A DNA stretch of 64,000 nt from Leeia oryzae DSM 17879 (GCF_000376945.1 NZ_AQXU01000023.1:248001-312000), one strand, 5' to 3'. Shown: positions 42,966 through 53,211, counted from the first letter of the stretch. Translations and numbers: made by a program. Notes: a model not told the origin generated them from the sequence alone.

Positions 42966-44807
42966 GGCAGATTCCGCCGGGCTAGGTGTGTCCACTTGCC
43001 CAGTCAGGGCTGTCCAGGTCAGTAGCTCAGGTACGTGCACGGCATATCCCTGGGCCCAATCCACTTCCAGCGCCCCCAGACGTTCCAGAATCCGAGTGTT
43101 CTCGACAAACTCTGCTACTACCGGTTTCCCCAGCCGGTGCGCCATTTCAACCATGGACTTCACCATGGCGTGTTGTGCCTCATCGACATCCATCTCGCGC
43201 ACAAAAATGCCGTCAATCTTGATGTAATCAAACGGCAGTTCCTTCAGGTATGAAAACGACGCAAAACCGCTGCCAAAATCATCCAGCGCAAAGCTGCATC
43301 CTTTGGCATGCAGCTCTTCCATCAGCGTCCGTGCCCGTTCGATATTCACGATGGCTTCTGTCTCTGTGATTTCGAAACACAGCTTGCTGGCGGGTACATT
43401 GTGCATTTTCAGTAAATCCTGCACATAGTCGGACAACCCCGGTTCTCGCAGCGTAATGGCCGACAGGTTTAACGCCACGTGCTGTATCAAGTGCAGTTTG
43501 TCAGGTTGTGACCCAAGGAAAGTAATCACCTCACGGATCATCCAGCGGTCCAGATCGCTGATCATCATGAAACGCTCGGCAGGTGCAATAAAGCTACCGG
43601 GGTAAATCAGCTTTTGCTGATCTTTGTCCCACAGGCGAATGAGGGTTTCGAACCGGAAGCCTTGATCAAGCTCTGGCTTTAGCGGGCGCAAACGCTGGAA
43701 ATACACCTGAAAATGGTTTTCCCTCAGCGCCTTTAGCAGCACCACCGCCCAATCATAAGTCGCACGATGATCCCGCTGGCGGGCAGCAACCTCCGTATAT
43801 TGCAACATGCCGCCTTTGCCCTGACGCTTGCACAGGTAGGCCGTTTCGTCAGCCATCAGCATCAGTTGCTCAAAAGAGATGACTTCACGATCCACCTCCA
43901 CCACGGCAAGCGATACCGACAATTGAAACTGACGGTCATTCCAAGAGAAAGAATGCTGCTGCAATTGGGCGTGAATGGCCGTAGCCAGTCGCATGGGGGA
44001 CCCAGCCGCGATGTTATCGCTTACGATAGCGAACTTGTCACCGCCCAGCCGGGCAAAGAAATCGCCTCTATCCAGCAAACCGCTGATCAGGTCTGCAAAC
44101 TGTTTCAGTACCTCGTCACCCGCAATACACCCGAACGTTTCATTGATGGAACGGAACTGATCGATGTCCATCATCAGGAATACAGGGGTTAGTCCCTCTG
44201 TCATCTGCACCTTGGCCAGTAACTGGGTAACATGGGTTTCCAGCGCGTTACGGCTATACGTCCGTGTGACAAAATCATGCGTTGCCAGATAATTCAGGCG
44301 ATCCTGCAGATAACGGCGCTCGTTGATTTCTTCGCGCAGGTGATAATTTGATAACGTCAGTTCAGAGGTTCTGGCACGCACCTTCTCTTCCAGATGCTGG
44401 TTAAGGGTCACCAGTTCACCCAGCATCTGCAAACGCTCCAGCTGGTGCCGTACCCTGGCACGGACTTCGGCCGGATTAATGGGTTTGGTGATGTAATCAT
44501 AACCCCCCACCTCAAACCCGCGCGCGACATCATCCGTTCTGGCCGTCACAAAAATCACCGGGATATTTTGTGTCTCAGGTTGCTGCTTTAGCCGCGAGCA
44601 CACCTCGAACCCGTCCATACCCGGCATCATGACATCCAGCAATACCAGCGAGGGTCGGGTTTTACCGGCAATCTCCAATGCCTTTGCGCCATCCGTGGCA
44701 ACCAGAATATCCACGTCGAACTCGGCAAGCGTTTCACTCAACAGGGCAATATTCTGAGGTGTATCGTCAACGATCAGTAACTTGGGTAGTGCGCGAGTAT
44801 CAATCAT
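42957..44807 (-). CDS. Response regulator with GGDEF (degenerate) and EAL domains
   Basis: A 616-residue REC-GGDEF-EAL protein. REC (residues about 8-125) has LLIVDDTPQN and the phospho-acceptor in LVLLDVMMPGMDGF. The GGDEF domain signature reads GGDKF, so cyclase activity is doubtful. The EAL domain (from about residue 355) has ETL instead of EAL, but keeps NLSA, FEITETEA, LDDFGSGFAS, IKIDG and the late VENTRIL and QGY motifs, so c-di-GMP hydrolysis is likely. Its ATG directly follows the stop of the hybrid kinase (TAGATG), so the two proteins are a matched pair. Confidence 0.92.
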   Translation of the reverse strand: MIDTRALPKLLIVDDTPQNIALLSETLAEFDVDILVATDGAKALEIAGKTRPSLVLLDVMMPGMDGFEVCSRLKQQPETQNIPVIFVTARTDDVARGFEVGGYDYITKPINPAEVRARVRHQLERLQMLGELVTLNQHLEEKVRARTSELTLSNYHLREEINERRYLQDRLNYLATHDFVTRTYSRNALETHVTQLLAKVQMTEGLTPVFLMMDIDQFRSINETFGCIAGDEVLKQFADLISGLLDRGDFFARLGGDKFAIVSDNIAAGSPMRLATAIHAQLQQHSFSWNDRQFQLSVSLAVVEVDREVISFEQLMLMADETAYLCKRQGKGGMLQYTEVAARQRDHRATYDWAVVLLKALRENHFQVYFQRLRPLKPELDQGFRFETLIRLWDKDQQKLIYPGSFIAPAERFMMISDLDRWMIREVITFLGSQPDKLHLIQHVALNLSAITLREPGLSDYVQDLLKMHNVPASKLCFEITETEAIVNIERARTLMEELHAKGCSFALDDFGSGFASFSYLKELPFDYIKIDGIFVREMDVDEAQHAMVKSMVEMAHRLGKPVVAEFVENTRILERLGALEVDWAQGYAVHVPELLTWTALTGQVDTPSPAESALP

Positions 44808-47800
44808 CTATTGAACCTCAGTCTGGGGTGCATCTAGTAATGTACTGACGATTATGACGACATGGTCGAAATCAAAGCTTTGCAGCGCCTCATCCAGCGT
44901 CGCAAGCCAGGCGGCAGGGAAACCAGCCGCCGCAAGCGCATCCCGCAAACGGCGAACCTGCGTGAGTTGCCCAGTTTCTGCGGCCTGACGCAGCTGCTCC
45001 AGCAGCGCACGCGCCTCATGACTCACCAAGACCTGTACATCGGGGTTATCAGCTGTCTGGTTCGGTTCTGCATCCGGTGCTGACGTTTTAAATCTTACGT
45101 TGGCATATTTTGAAAGCATTTGGTAGATACTGCCAAAAATATAGGGCTTGCTGACAAAGTCGATAAATCCTTTTTCAACATAGAAACGACGCTCATGCTC
45201 CAGGCTGGACGCCGTCACCGCCACCACCGGAATGCTGGCAAGCACCGGGTTGGCCTTGATCCGGTCCATCAGCTCGACACCATTCATCAATGGCATGCGA
45301 ATGTCTGAAAACACGATATCCACCGGAGAGGTTTCCAGTATCTCCAGTGCCTCCAACCCGTTATTGGCCAGGTAAATCTGGCAGCCGGCATTTTGCAGCG
45401 CCTGTGCCAGCACGTCACGACTCAGATCATCATCTTCTACCACCAAGGCATGGCAGTGACAATCGTCCTGTAATGTTACCCCTTCATGCAACAACCGGGA
45501 TGCCCCTGAATCATCCTGCCCCGCATCGCCTTGCAGAGGAGCTAGCAATAAGGTCAGTCGCGCCGTCAGCCCTTCTCCGGGCTGGCTGAACAGCTGCAAA
45601 TCCCCCCCCATGGCCAATGCCATTTTCTTGCACAGCGACAAACCCAAGCCCGACCCGCCCTTTTCAAGTCCTTGCGTATCCTGGCGGAATGGCCGGAACA
45701 ATGCATCGGCATCTGCCACGTTCATGCCAGGCCCGGTATCCGTAATGTCCATGCAGACCAGATCGCCATCACGGTACACATGCAACGTCACACCGCCCGC
45801 ATCGGTAAACTTGATGGCATTCCCCAGCAAATTGCCCAGCATCTGCCCGGTTTTCAGTTTGTCTCCATTCACCAGTGCTGGGGCAGGCAGTTCGATGCTT
45901 ACCTCAAAACGCAGGTGCTTCCGCTCAGCCTTGCCAGCAAACAGGGCTGCAATCTCTCGGGTTTCACGGTTCAGGTCAAAATGCTCGTTCACCACCTGCA
46001 AACTGCCAGACTCGATCTTGGACAAATCCAGAATATCGTTGATCAGCCGCAGCAAACGCTGGCCAGCCGCCAAAATCGTAGACAGCTTCTGCCGGGTTTC
46101 GCTATCTACCCGGTGGTCCTCCAGTAACAGTTGCGTATAACCAAGTACCGCATTAAGCGGCGTGCGGATTTCATGGCTCATATTGGCCAGGAACACGGAT
46201 TTGGCCTGGTTTGCATTGTCGGCCTCTGCCCGGGCCGTACGTAACTCTTGCTCCAGTACGTTTCGCCGGTCAATTTCCTCCAGTAAGGAATCGTTGGTCT
46301 TTTCCAGACTGGCAGTACGACGCTCGACCTCTGCTTCCAGATCCGCCTTGGCGGCCATCAAGTCCAGCTCGCGCTTGCGGCGCATGAACACAAACGCGGC
46401 CAGTACGGTGGTAAATGAAATACCGCTCCCCAGAATACCCATTTGCAACCAGGAAGGACGCAGGTCATTGATCCACACGGGTGAGGCTGCCAACCGCCAG
46501 TGCTGGTTACCCAGCGAAACGCCATACTGGAAAACCAGCTTGTCATTGCTGGTCAATAATCTCATTCCTTCGGATGGCGTTACATTACCCGTCCCTACCC
46601 ATGCCGTATGCGGTGCCCCCGGGTCTCCCAGCACAACATGCTGGTCCACCAGATTGACTTCCTCCATCGAGGCTGCCAACAAGGTTTGGGGGTCCAGCAC
46701 CACAGACACAAAGCCGCGAATCAGATCAGGATGATACGGTACCGTTGCTGCTGGCAGCGCATAAGACACCGGCTCATAACCCACCAGTGCACTGGTATTT
46801 GCTGAAATTCCATTTCTGGCTTTTATCAGAGAGGTAAACCGGGTAGACCCCGTATCACGGGCAGAAAGCAACGCAGGTGCCAGATAAGCATCTACAGACT
46901 CATCCGTGCCTATGGTTTCAGATCCGGCTTTCGGGTCTGCCCAGGCAACCGGAAAATACTCTAGCCTGGACGAAGCCGGTTTGCTCATGCCGTCTATGGT
47001 CCGCTCCGTGATGGGGGCAGATGCGGCACGCTCGAAAGCCTTTCGATCCGACTCATTCACCAAGGGTAACCATGAAAAGCGCAACAACCACGGGCTCTGT
47101 TTTAATAAGGGCGATGTTACATAACGGAATTCGTCTTCCTGAATGTCTGCCTTAAAATAAAGCAATCTCACGGTTTTCAGGTCTTTCAGCACCATATCGA
47201 TATGGTTCTGCAACGTAATTGACAATAACTTGCTCTGTGCTTCAAACGCATCCAGACGCTGTCCGCGCTCCAGATGCCCGACTATCAGCGTCATCATCAG
47301 GGTAAAACCGATGCCCATATTGACGATCGGAAAAGCAAGGCAGGCATTGAGCGCCGTACGAATGGTCGGGTGCAGCGCCCACAGGATCAGCGGAGCAAAC
47401 ACCAGCATGCCGGCGCAGTCCCCCACCCACCACACCAGCCAGCCATAGGTCAGCTCTGCATTCGACATCAGCTTAAGCTGCCAGAACGTGAACATCCCCA
47501 CCGAGGCGGCAATCACGCAACACAGGCAAACTATCAGGGTAAACAGAAAAGACTGTTTCAATACCCCTTTGAACACCATGTTCCGGATGACCGGTTTTAA
47601 TATCCAGCCAGCCAGCATAAACTGGCTCACGGAACCTACGGTTTGTTCAAGCGCTCCCACCAGTGCGGGGGTATTGTGTCCGCTCAGGTAGAACATTGAG
47701 CTGATGTTCATCCACAGGCTACCTGCAATCAGGCCAGGTAGCGATGAACGACCATAAAGGATGAATGCCGCCAGGGCAAGGCCAGAGGGGGGCCAGACGG

Positions 47801-47915
47801 GGGTAATCAGATTGGGACCAACGCCAAGCGCAATGCCTAGTTTGCCGAATGCCACATACAAAACGGCAAGAATAACCGACTTGAATACCAGCGAAACAAA
47901 TCCGGGCATTGGCAT
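44808..47915 (-). CDS. MASE1-CHASE hybrid sensor histidine kinase
   Basis: A 1035-residue membrane kinase. An N-terminal MASE1 domain of about eight helices (TPVWPPSGLALAAFILYGRS) is followed by a periplasmic CHASE domain (about 215-490), a last helix, a coiled coil, HisKA (FLANMSHEIRTPLNAVLGYT), HATPase (DTGPGMN, GSGLGLSL) and one receiver (IVFSDIRMPLMNG). A helical C-terminal tail of about 100 residues may be Hpt-like, but no phospho-His motif is obvious. It should pass phosphate to the coupled REC-GGDEF-EAL protein and so link an external cue to c-di-GMP. Confidence 0.93.
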   Translation of the reverse strand: MPMPGFVSLVFKSVILAVLYVAFGKLGIALGVGPNLITPVWPPSGLALAAFILYGRSSLPGLIAGSLWMNISSMFYLSGHNTPALVGALEQTVGSVSQFMLAGWILKPVIRNMVFKGVLKQSFLFTLIVCLCCVIAASVGMFTFWQLKLMSNAELTYGWLVWWVGDCAGMLVFAPLILWALHPTIRTALNACLAFPIVNMGIGFTLMMTLIVGHLERGQRLDAFEAQSKLLSITLQNHIDMVLKDLKTVRLLYFKADIQEDEFRYVTSPLLKQSPWLLRFSWLPLVNESDRKAFERAASAPITERTIDGMSKPASSRLEYFPVAWADPKAGSETIGTDESVDAYLAPALLSARDTGSTRFTSLIKARNGISANTSALVGYEPVSYALPAATVPYHPDLIRGFVSVVLDPQTLLAASMEEVNLVDQHVVLGDPGAPHTAWVGTGNVTPSEGMRLLTSNDKLVFQYGVSLGNQHWRLAASPVWINDLRPSWLQMGILGSGISFTTVLAAFVFMRRKRELDLMAAKADLEAEVERRTASLEKTNDSLLEEIDRRNVLEQELRTARAEADNANQAKSVFLANMSHEIRTPLNAVLGYTQLLLEDHRVDSETRQKLSTILAAGQRLLRLINDILDLSKIESGSLQVVNEHFDLNRETREIAALFAGKAERKHLRFEVSIELPAPALVNGDKLKTGQMLGNLLGNAIKFTDAGGVTLHVYRDGDLVCMDITDTGPGMNVADADALFRPFRQDTQGLEKGGSGLGLSLCKKMALAMGGDLQLFSQPGEGLTARLTLLLAPLQGDAGQDDSGASRLLHEGVTLQDDCHCHALVVEDDDLSRDVLAQALQNAGCQIYLANNGLEALEILETSPVDIVFSDIRMPLMNGVELMDRIKANPVLASIPVVAVTASSLEHERRFYVEKGFIDFVSKPYIFGSIYQMLSKYANVRFKTSAPDAEPNQTADNPDVQVLVSHEARALLEQLRQAAETGQLTQVRRLRDALAAAGFPAAWLATLDEALQSFDFDHVVIIVSTLLDAPQTEVQ

Positions 47916-48107
47916 GTATTCCTGTTTTAACGTCCCCGGGTGAGCGGAAGAGGATGGTTGGCCGTTACGCAGGCTAAATACTGTTATGTATACACTTTAT
48001 GATATGACATAAAAATCGCTTATACCAATATCTTTGTACATCATGATGGGCTCCCGATACAAGTCTGCGGTACAATTGTCGTTTAGAAACATACCGCAAG
48101 AATCATC

Positions 48108-48821
48108 ATGTCAGACCAGACCCAAACCGAAGATCAAACAACCGCAACACCAGCACATGGCCATATCAAGAGCTTTGTGCGCCGTGCCGGCCGCGTCACG
48201 GAAGGCCAGCAACGCGCACTGGAAAAGCTGTGGCCTGCGTATGGCGTTGATTACCAGCAAGCGCTGATCGACTTGCCCAAGGTGTTCAACCGTCAGGCAC
48301 CCTGCATTCTGGAGATTGGTTTTGGCATGGGCGGTGCAACGGCCGAGATTGCTGCAGCACATCCGGAAAATGACTACCTGGCGCTGGAAATTCATCCGCC
48401 GGGCGTCGGCAACCTGTTAAAGCTGATTGATGAAAAGGGTCTGACCAATATCAGGATTGTGCAGCATGATGCCGTTGAGGTGCTGCGCGATATGGTGCCG
48501 GAAGGTAGCCTGGCTGGCGTGCATATTTACTTCCCGGACCCATGGCACAAAAAACGCCACAATAAACGCCGTCTGATTCAGTCACCGTTTATCGCCAATC
48601 TGGTGAAGTACCTGGCCCCCAATGGCTACCTGCACTGTGCTACCGACTGGGAAGAATACGCCATACAAATGCTGGAAGTTCTGAGTGCTGAACCTTTGCT
48701 GAGTAATACGGCAGACGGATATGCACCACGTCCAGACTGGCGCCCGCTCACCAAGTTCGAGCAGCGCGGCATTCGGCTGGGCCACGGCGTATGGGATTTG
48801 CTGTTTACCAAAAAAGCATAA
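48108..48821 (+). CDS. trmB: tRNA (guanine-N7)-methyltransferase TrmB
   Basis: A 237-residue SAM-dependent enzyme making m7G46 in tRNAs. The motifs are [51 protein letters not shown] and, near the end, [17 protein letters not shown]. The first 40 residues are a charged extension. A strong rho-independent terminator follows at 48840-48869. Single-gene transcript. Confidence 0.96.
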   Translation: MSDQTQTEDQTTATPAHGHIKSFVRRAGRVTEGQQRALEKLWPAYGVDYQQALIDLPKVFNRQAPCILEIGFGMGGATAEIAAAHPENDYLALEIHPPGVGNLLKLIDEKGLTNIRIVQHDAVEVLRDMVPEGSLAGVHIYFPDPWHKKRHNKRRLIQSPFIANLVKYLAPNGYLHCATDWEEYAIQMLEVLSAEPLLSNTADGYAPRPDWRPLTKFEQRGIRLGHGVWDLLFTKKA

Positions 48822-48839
48822 TCAAGACCATTCACAATA

Positions 48840-48869
48840 CTAAAAGGGCCACTTGTGTGGCCCTTTTAG
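48840..48869 (+). terminator. Rho-independent terminator of trmB
   Basis: CTAAAAGGGCCAC and GTGGCCCTTTTAG form a perfect 13-bp stem with a TTGT loop, followed by TTTTG. The symmetric A/T ends let it also serve the convergent HAD gene. Confidence 0.93.
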
Positions 48870-48903
48870 TTTTGTAGTGCATTACGTCACCAGCTTCTGA
48901 CAG

Positions 48904-49716
48904 TCAGTCTGTCAGTGTTGCAAGTCCCCATGCCTCTCGCAGGTAGTGGGCAATGGCGGACGCTTTGTTAGATCCCAAACGCTTGGCATGCGATACCGCG
49001 GTGACGAGACCAGGCGCTGCATCTTGCATCACAAATGCATGACCAACATGCTGCAACATCTCCACATCATTCATATGGTCGCCAAAGGCCACGCAATGGC
49101 GGGCATCTACGCCCAACTGATCCAGTAGTCTGGCCAGTGTGGTGCCTTTACTGGTGTTCTCTGCCATCACCTCCAGACAACCATCGGCCGAGAACGTGAT
49201 GTGGGTGATACCTGCGTATTGCTGGCGCAAGACGGGTTCTATGGCCCGCAGCTGCTCATGCTCACCCACAAACAGCACCTTCAGCACACCTTGGCCGTCG
49301 TGCTGGCGCAAATCCTGTATGTCGTACAAAAACCCGGACTCTTCGTGATAGGGTAGCAAGTCTGGTGCTTCACGATTAATCAGCCATTGATCATCCAGGT
49401 ACAGATTCAGCCAGATCTCGTCCGATGCCCCCCACTGGCCGGCAATTTCCCTGACGATCCAGTCGGGTACATTGGCCGCATGGATCAGCGCCCCGTCAGG
49501 TGCATGCAACCGTGCGCCGTTAGACGTAATCAGATAAGGCTGTTGCTCAAGGGCAGCGGCAATTCCCCATACATCCTCATGATGCCGCCCGGTTGCCAAT
49601 ACCAGATGTACGCCAGACTGTTGCAGGTAATTCAGGGTTTGCGCGGTAAATTCATTGATTCGATGGTCTGCATCCAGCAAAGTACCATCCAGATCTGAGG
49701 CGATAAGGGGAAACAT
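48904..49716 (-). CDS. Cof-type HAD-superfamily phosphatase
   Basis: A 270-residue HAD hydrolase. Motif I is LIASDLDGTLLDAD, motif II LATGRHHED, and motifs III/IV are KGTTLARLLDQLG and AFGDHMNDVEML; the large cap between them marks the Cof (IIB) group. ATG 49716 is preferred, since the extra upstream residues do not match the family start. Substrates are usually sugar phosphates or FMN-like compounds; the exact one is unknown. Confidence 0.9.
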   Translation of the reverse strand: MFPLIASDLDGTLLDADHRINEFTAQTLNYLQQSGVHLVLATGRHHEDVWGIAAALEQQPYLITSNGARLHAPDGALIHAANVPDWIVREIAGQWGASDEIWLNLYLDDQWLINREAPDLLPYHEESGFLYDIQDLRQHDGQGVLKVLFVGEHEQLRAIEPVLRQQYAGITHITFSADGCLEVMAENTSKGTTLARLLDQLGVDARHCVAFGDHMNDVEMLQHVGHAFVMQDAAPGLVTAVSHAKRLGSNKASAIAHYLREAWGLATLTD

Positions 49717-49925
49717 AAATACATCCAGACAATGGGCAGAATCAAGGGTTATTGTAAGCCATTCATTCACTGAAAAAAGATTACATTTAGACTACAAAGC
49801 AAATGCACCAGAACCAGATCAGGTATTGTGCGACACTATGTCACACACAATAACCCCGGTTTTTCCGGTATTGTTGCGTCATCTTTTATCAACGCAACCT
49901 GTCTGGTGCTTTTCAAAGGTACGTC

Positions 49926-50381
49926 ATGAAGCTAAAACATCTCGCCCTGGGTATCAGTGCGCTTTCCGTTATGACCTTCGCGGGAGCACATGAGTTCAAA
50001 GCCGGGAATCTGGTCATTCAACACCCATGGGCCAGAGAATCCATGCCCAACATGAATATGGGGGCTTTCTACTTCAAGATAGAAAATACCGGCAATTCAG
50101 CAGATACCCTGCTGGCGGTGGATAATGCCGATGTCGCCGACAAAATGCAGCTACATACCAACCTTACTGAAAATGGCATCATGAAAATGCGGCCAGTGAC
50201 TGATGTCGTGATTGCGCCCAAATCCACACTAGAATTCAAGCCACAGAGTTACCATGTCATGGTATTTGGCATCAAAAAGCCCATGAAAAAAGGCGACTCG
50301 CTCCCCATTACGCTGCATTTCAAAAATGCCGGGGATGTCAAAGTAGAAGTGCATGTCGAAGCGGCAGATGCCATGCACTGA
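49926..50381 (+). CDS. Periplasmic copper chaperone PCu(A)C
   Basis: A 151-residue exported protein with a signal peptide (residues 1-21). The mature domain is a cupredoxin-like barrel whose Cu(I) ligands are seen in ADKMQLHTNL, GIMKMRPV and SYHVMVFGI. PCu(A)C proteins carry copper to cytochrome oxidase subunits, usually with a Sco protein, which is absent here. Single gene with a hairpin between it and the convergent PLP-enzyme gene. Confidence 0.92.
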   Translation: MKLKHLALGISALSVMTFAGAHEFKAGNLVIQHPWARESMPNMNMGAFYFKIENTGNSADTLLAVDNADVADKMQLHTNLTENGIMKMRPVTDVVIAPKSTLEFKPQSYHVMVFGIKKPMKKGDSLPITLHFKNAGDVKVEVHVEAADAMH

Positions 50382-50397
50382 TGCACATGACACGTTC

Positions 50398-50438
50398 CGG
50401 TGATTGAGATGGCACTCATGGGCAAACCAATCACCGGT
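50398..50438. terminator. Hairpin between convergent genes
   Basis: CCGGTGATTG (50398-50407) pairs perfectly with CAATCACCGG (50429-50438). The loop is 21 nt and no T-run follows, so it is at most a weak bidirectional terminator. Confidence 0.5.
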
Positions 50439-50452
50439 ACACGCAAGCAGTG

Positions 50453-51652
50453 TTAAGGTTGTGCCTCTCTCAATGCCCGGCCGATATCCCGTTTCAAATC
50501 CTCGATGTGCTCCAGCCCCACCGACATCCGCACAAAATTAGGCGCAATATTGGCAGCTTTCATCTGAGCCTCATTCATGGTGCCAGACCACATGGCCGCC
50601 GTATGCACCAAGAGGGAATCCACCCCACCCAAACTCACCGCATGAGTAGCCAGCCGCACATTCGAGACAAAACGGCTGGTCATGTCATAACCACCCCGTA
50701 CGGCAAATGCGATCACCGCACCAAAGCCTGACATCTGCCGGGTAGCCAGTGCATGCTGAGGATGACTCTCAAGTCCCGGGTAAAAAACCCGTTCTACTTC
50801 GGGTTGCTGTTCCAGCCACCCCGCCAGGGCAAGCGCATTCTGGTTGATGCGACTGACCCGAACCGGCAGTGTGCGCAGTCCGCGCAACAGTAACCATGCA
50901 TCCATCGGGGAGAGTACCGACCCGAGGGTGGTATGCATTTTCCAGATTTCATCGGCCAATGCTTCTGAGCAGCAAATCACGCCTGCGGTAATATCATGGT
51001 GGCCACCAAGGTATTTGGTCGCACTATGCACCACCACGTCAATCCCCAGACGGTGAGGCTTCTGGTTCAAGGGACTGGCCAGCGTATTATCAGCAATCGT
51101 TAAAATATGATGGGCACTGGCAAGTTCTGCCACCGCTTTCAGGTCTGTCAGCACCAGTGTCGGGTTTGCGGGTGTCTCCACCATGATCAAGCGGGTTTCC
51201 GGGCGGATGGCCGCCTTGATCGACGCCACATCATCCTGATCGACAATGCTGACGCTGACGCCAAACTTCGGCAGCACCTCTTCAAACAGTTTGGTGGTAC
51301 TCATGTAATGCCGCGTCTGGGCAATGACATGATCTCCCGCCTTGACCAGCGCCAACACCGCGGTACTGATTGCCCCCATGCCGGAGCCCGTCAACAAGGC
51401 GGTTTCTGTTTCTTCCAGCCTGGCCAGAATCGAGACTACCCGCTGATGCACCGGGTTGCCGTAACGGGTATAAAACCCCGTGTGGCGCGGCGTATTTGCC
51501 ATGTCGGCAAACATCTCTGCATCGGTTGCCTTGAAAGTGGCCGAGTAATAAATGGGCGGAGAAATGGACAATTCATCACCATGATCACCGTGCAATACCA
51601 GCGTTTCATCTTCCAGGTGCATATCCATCAACTCATGATCAAGGCGTGTCAT
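50453..51652 (-). CDS. Transsulfuration-type PLP enzyme (cystathionine gamma-synthase/lyase family)
   Basis: A 399-residue fold-type I enzyme. The PLP-binding Lys is in HSATKYLGGHHD; other family features are YTRYGNPVHQRV, SGMGAISTAVLAL and VETPANPTLVLTDL. This group includes MetB, MetC, methionine gamma-lyase and O-acetylhomoserine sulfhydrylase, which cannot be told apart safely here. It is the last gene after ykgJ, 35 bp downstream, in a DUF1289-dusC-ykgJ operon. Confidence 0.88.
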   Translation of the reverse strand: MTRLDHELMDMHLEDETLVLHGDHGDELSISPPIYYSATFKATDAEMFADMANTPRHTGFYTRYGNPVHQRVVSILARLEETETALLTGSGMGAISTAVLALVKAGDHVIAQTRHYMSTTKLFEEVLPKFGVSVSIVDQDDVASIKAAIRPETRLIMVETPANPTLVLTDLKAVAELASAHHILTIADNTLASPLNQKPHRLGIDVVVHSATKYLGGHHDITAGVICCSEALADEIWKMHTTLGSVLSPMDAWLLLRGLRTLPVRVSRINQNALALAGWLEQQPEVERVFYPGLESHPQHALATRQMSGFGAVIAFAVRGGYDMTSRFVSNVRLATHAVSLGGVDSLLVHTAAMWSGTMNEAQMKAANIAPNFVRMSVGLEHIEDLKRDIGRALREAQP

Positions 51653-51687
51653 GCGGGCTTTCTGTCATCAAAGGAAAGACATAAGAG

Positions 51688-52020
51688 TCATACCGGTAGT
51701 GGTGGCAAACCGTGCCCTGCCCGGGCCCGATTGCAGGCGGGGATAAACACACCCACCGCAGACATGGCCGCAAACTCACGGCAAGGGGATGGCCGTTCTT
51801 CATAAATGCCGCAGCGCACCGACTCGCCAACCTTGCCAATCAGCGCCACGCACCTTGGTCTGGCGTAATCCGTTCCGCGCATGCGGCACAGTGTATCTGT
51901 TTCATCATCGGCCAATCCGCTGGGCACTTTGCCGCCAGGCTCGTCATCCCGTTCAGACCGGTGAAACGTCACTTTAAATGCAGCACAACAAGCGCCGCAA
52001 CGCATGCATTCATTACTCAC
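51688..52020 (-). CDS. YkgJ-family CxxCxxCC protein
   Basis: A 110-residue protein starting with CMRCGACCAAFKV and with further cysteines (PRCVALIG, VRCGIYEERPSPCREF, PACNRAR). This is the YkgJ family of putative Zn- or Fe-S-binding proteins; the role is unknown. It overlaps dusC by eight bases, so the two are translated together. Confidence 0.88.
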   Translation of the reverse strand: MSNECMRCGACCAAFKVTFHRSERDDEPGGKVPSGLADDETDTLCRMRGTDYARPRCVALIGKVGESVRCGIYEERPSPCREFAAMSAVGVFIPACNRARAGHGLPPLPV

Positions 52021-52996
52021 TTAACGCTACCTCGCTCGTTTCTAGCCGTTGTCTGGACATGTACTGAAAAATATCTGCCGGTTTGCTAAGCGTCCGGATA
52101 TCCATGAAAAAAGCATTTGCTTCCGGATAGCCTTTTCTTAAATAGCCTACCCATTGTTTGAATCGTCCGGCAGCATGCTTGGGTTCAACCTTGGCACAAA
52201 TTTGCCGGAAATAATCCTCAAAGACTGGTATCAGGTCCGGCCAATACACGCTGCTGCGGTCAGACGTTTGCCCGCCCATGCGGCGGCGGATTTGCCACGC
52301 AAGGTCTGGCCTTGATAACAAACCACGGCCGATCATGACATCCGCCAAGCCGGATACCTGCTTGCAGCGCACATAGTCATCAGCGCTCCAGATTTCGCCA
52401 TTGGCAATCACCGGGATATGGATATGGTCCGCAATCCGGGCAATCCATTCCCAATGCGCTGGCGGTTTGTAGCCATCCACCTTGGTTCTGGCATGCACAA
52501 CCAGTTCTGACACCCCTGCACTTTCCAGCGCAGCGGCACAATCCAGTGTCAGTGCCGTATCCTTGACACCCAGACGCATTTTGGCGGTAACAGGCGTAGC
52601 GGCAGGGACAGCACGCCGCACGGTAGATACAATGTCATACAGTACATCTGGCTCGTCCAGCAGCACGGCCCCGCCCCGGTGACGGTTGACAATCTTGGCC
52701 GGGCAGCCAAAGTTCAGATCAACCGCCGGGCTGCCCAGTTCAGCCACCCTGGCAGCATTCTCCGCCATGCAAACCGGGTCGCTACCCAGTAGCTGGGCTC
52801 GAACAGGTACGCCTGCCGGCGTCTTGCTGCCATTTTTCAATTCAGGCATCACACGATAAAAATGCCGTGGTGGCAGCAAGGTATCGGTTACCCGCATAAA
52901 CTCCGTCACACACCAGTCCACATCAGACAGCCGTGTCATCTGGTCCCGCATCAGATGGTCTGCCACCCCTTCCATCGGGGCAAAGACAATCCGCAT
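52013..52996 (-). CDS. dusC: tRNA-dihydrouridine synthase DusC
   Basis: A 327-residue FMN-dependent TIM-barrel reductase that makes dihydrouridine at tRNA position 16. It begins with FAPMEGVADHLMRD and has the catalytic Cys in LNFGCPAKIVNRHRGGA, then VHARTKVDGY and IPVIANGEIWS. The PAKIVNR and length fit DusC more than DusA or DusB. The start overlaps the DUF1289 stop by one base. Confidence 0.9.
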   Translation of the reverse strand: MRIVFAPMEGVADHLMRDQMTRLSDVDWCVTEFMRVTDTLLPPRHFYRVMPELKNGSKTPAGVPVRAQLLGSDPVCMAENAARVAELGSPAVDLNFGCPAKIVNRHRGGAVLLDEPDVLYDIVSTVRRAVPAATPVTAKMRLGVKDTALTLDCAAALESAGVSELVVHARTKVDGYKPPAHWEWIARIADHIHIPVIANGEIWSADDYVRCKQVSGLADVMIGRGLLSRPDLAWQIRRRMGGQTSDRSSVYWPDLIPVFEDYFRQICAKVEPKHAAGRFKQWVGYLRKGYPEANAFFMDIRTLSKPADIFQYMSRQRLETSEVALSE

Positions 52997-53211
52997 CAGC
53001 TGCGTTCCTCACGGCGCCATGGGGGTAACAAGCCTCGCTGGGCCCAGGCATTTTCCAGTCGTGTCCAGACAGCTTCCTTTGCGATATCCGACATCGCAAC
53101 CCAGGTTGCCACCTCTTCAAAGGTCCGGCCGCAACCCGCGCAAAGCTCATCGCCCAGTGCAGTAGAGCAAATGGCAACGCATGGAGAATCTGGGCGTGGT
53201 TTACAAGTCAT
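52996..53211 (-). CDS. DUF1289 small cysteine-rich protein
   Basis: A 71-residue protein with the DUF1289 pattern: CVAICSTALGDELCAGCGRT, then the TFEEVATW helix. Four cysteines could bind zinc or an Fe-S cluster. ATG 53211 gives the family N-terminus; a longer upstream frame has no support. It starts the DUF1289-dusC-ykgJ-PLP enzyme operon. Function unknown, though it often travels with Dus or peptidase genes. Confidence 0.83.
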   Translation of the reverse strand: MTCKPRPDSPCVAICSTALGDELCAGCGRTFEEVATWVAMSDIAKEAVWTRLENAWAQRGLLPPWRREERS

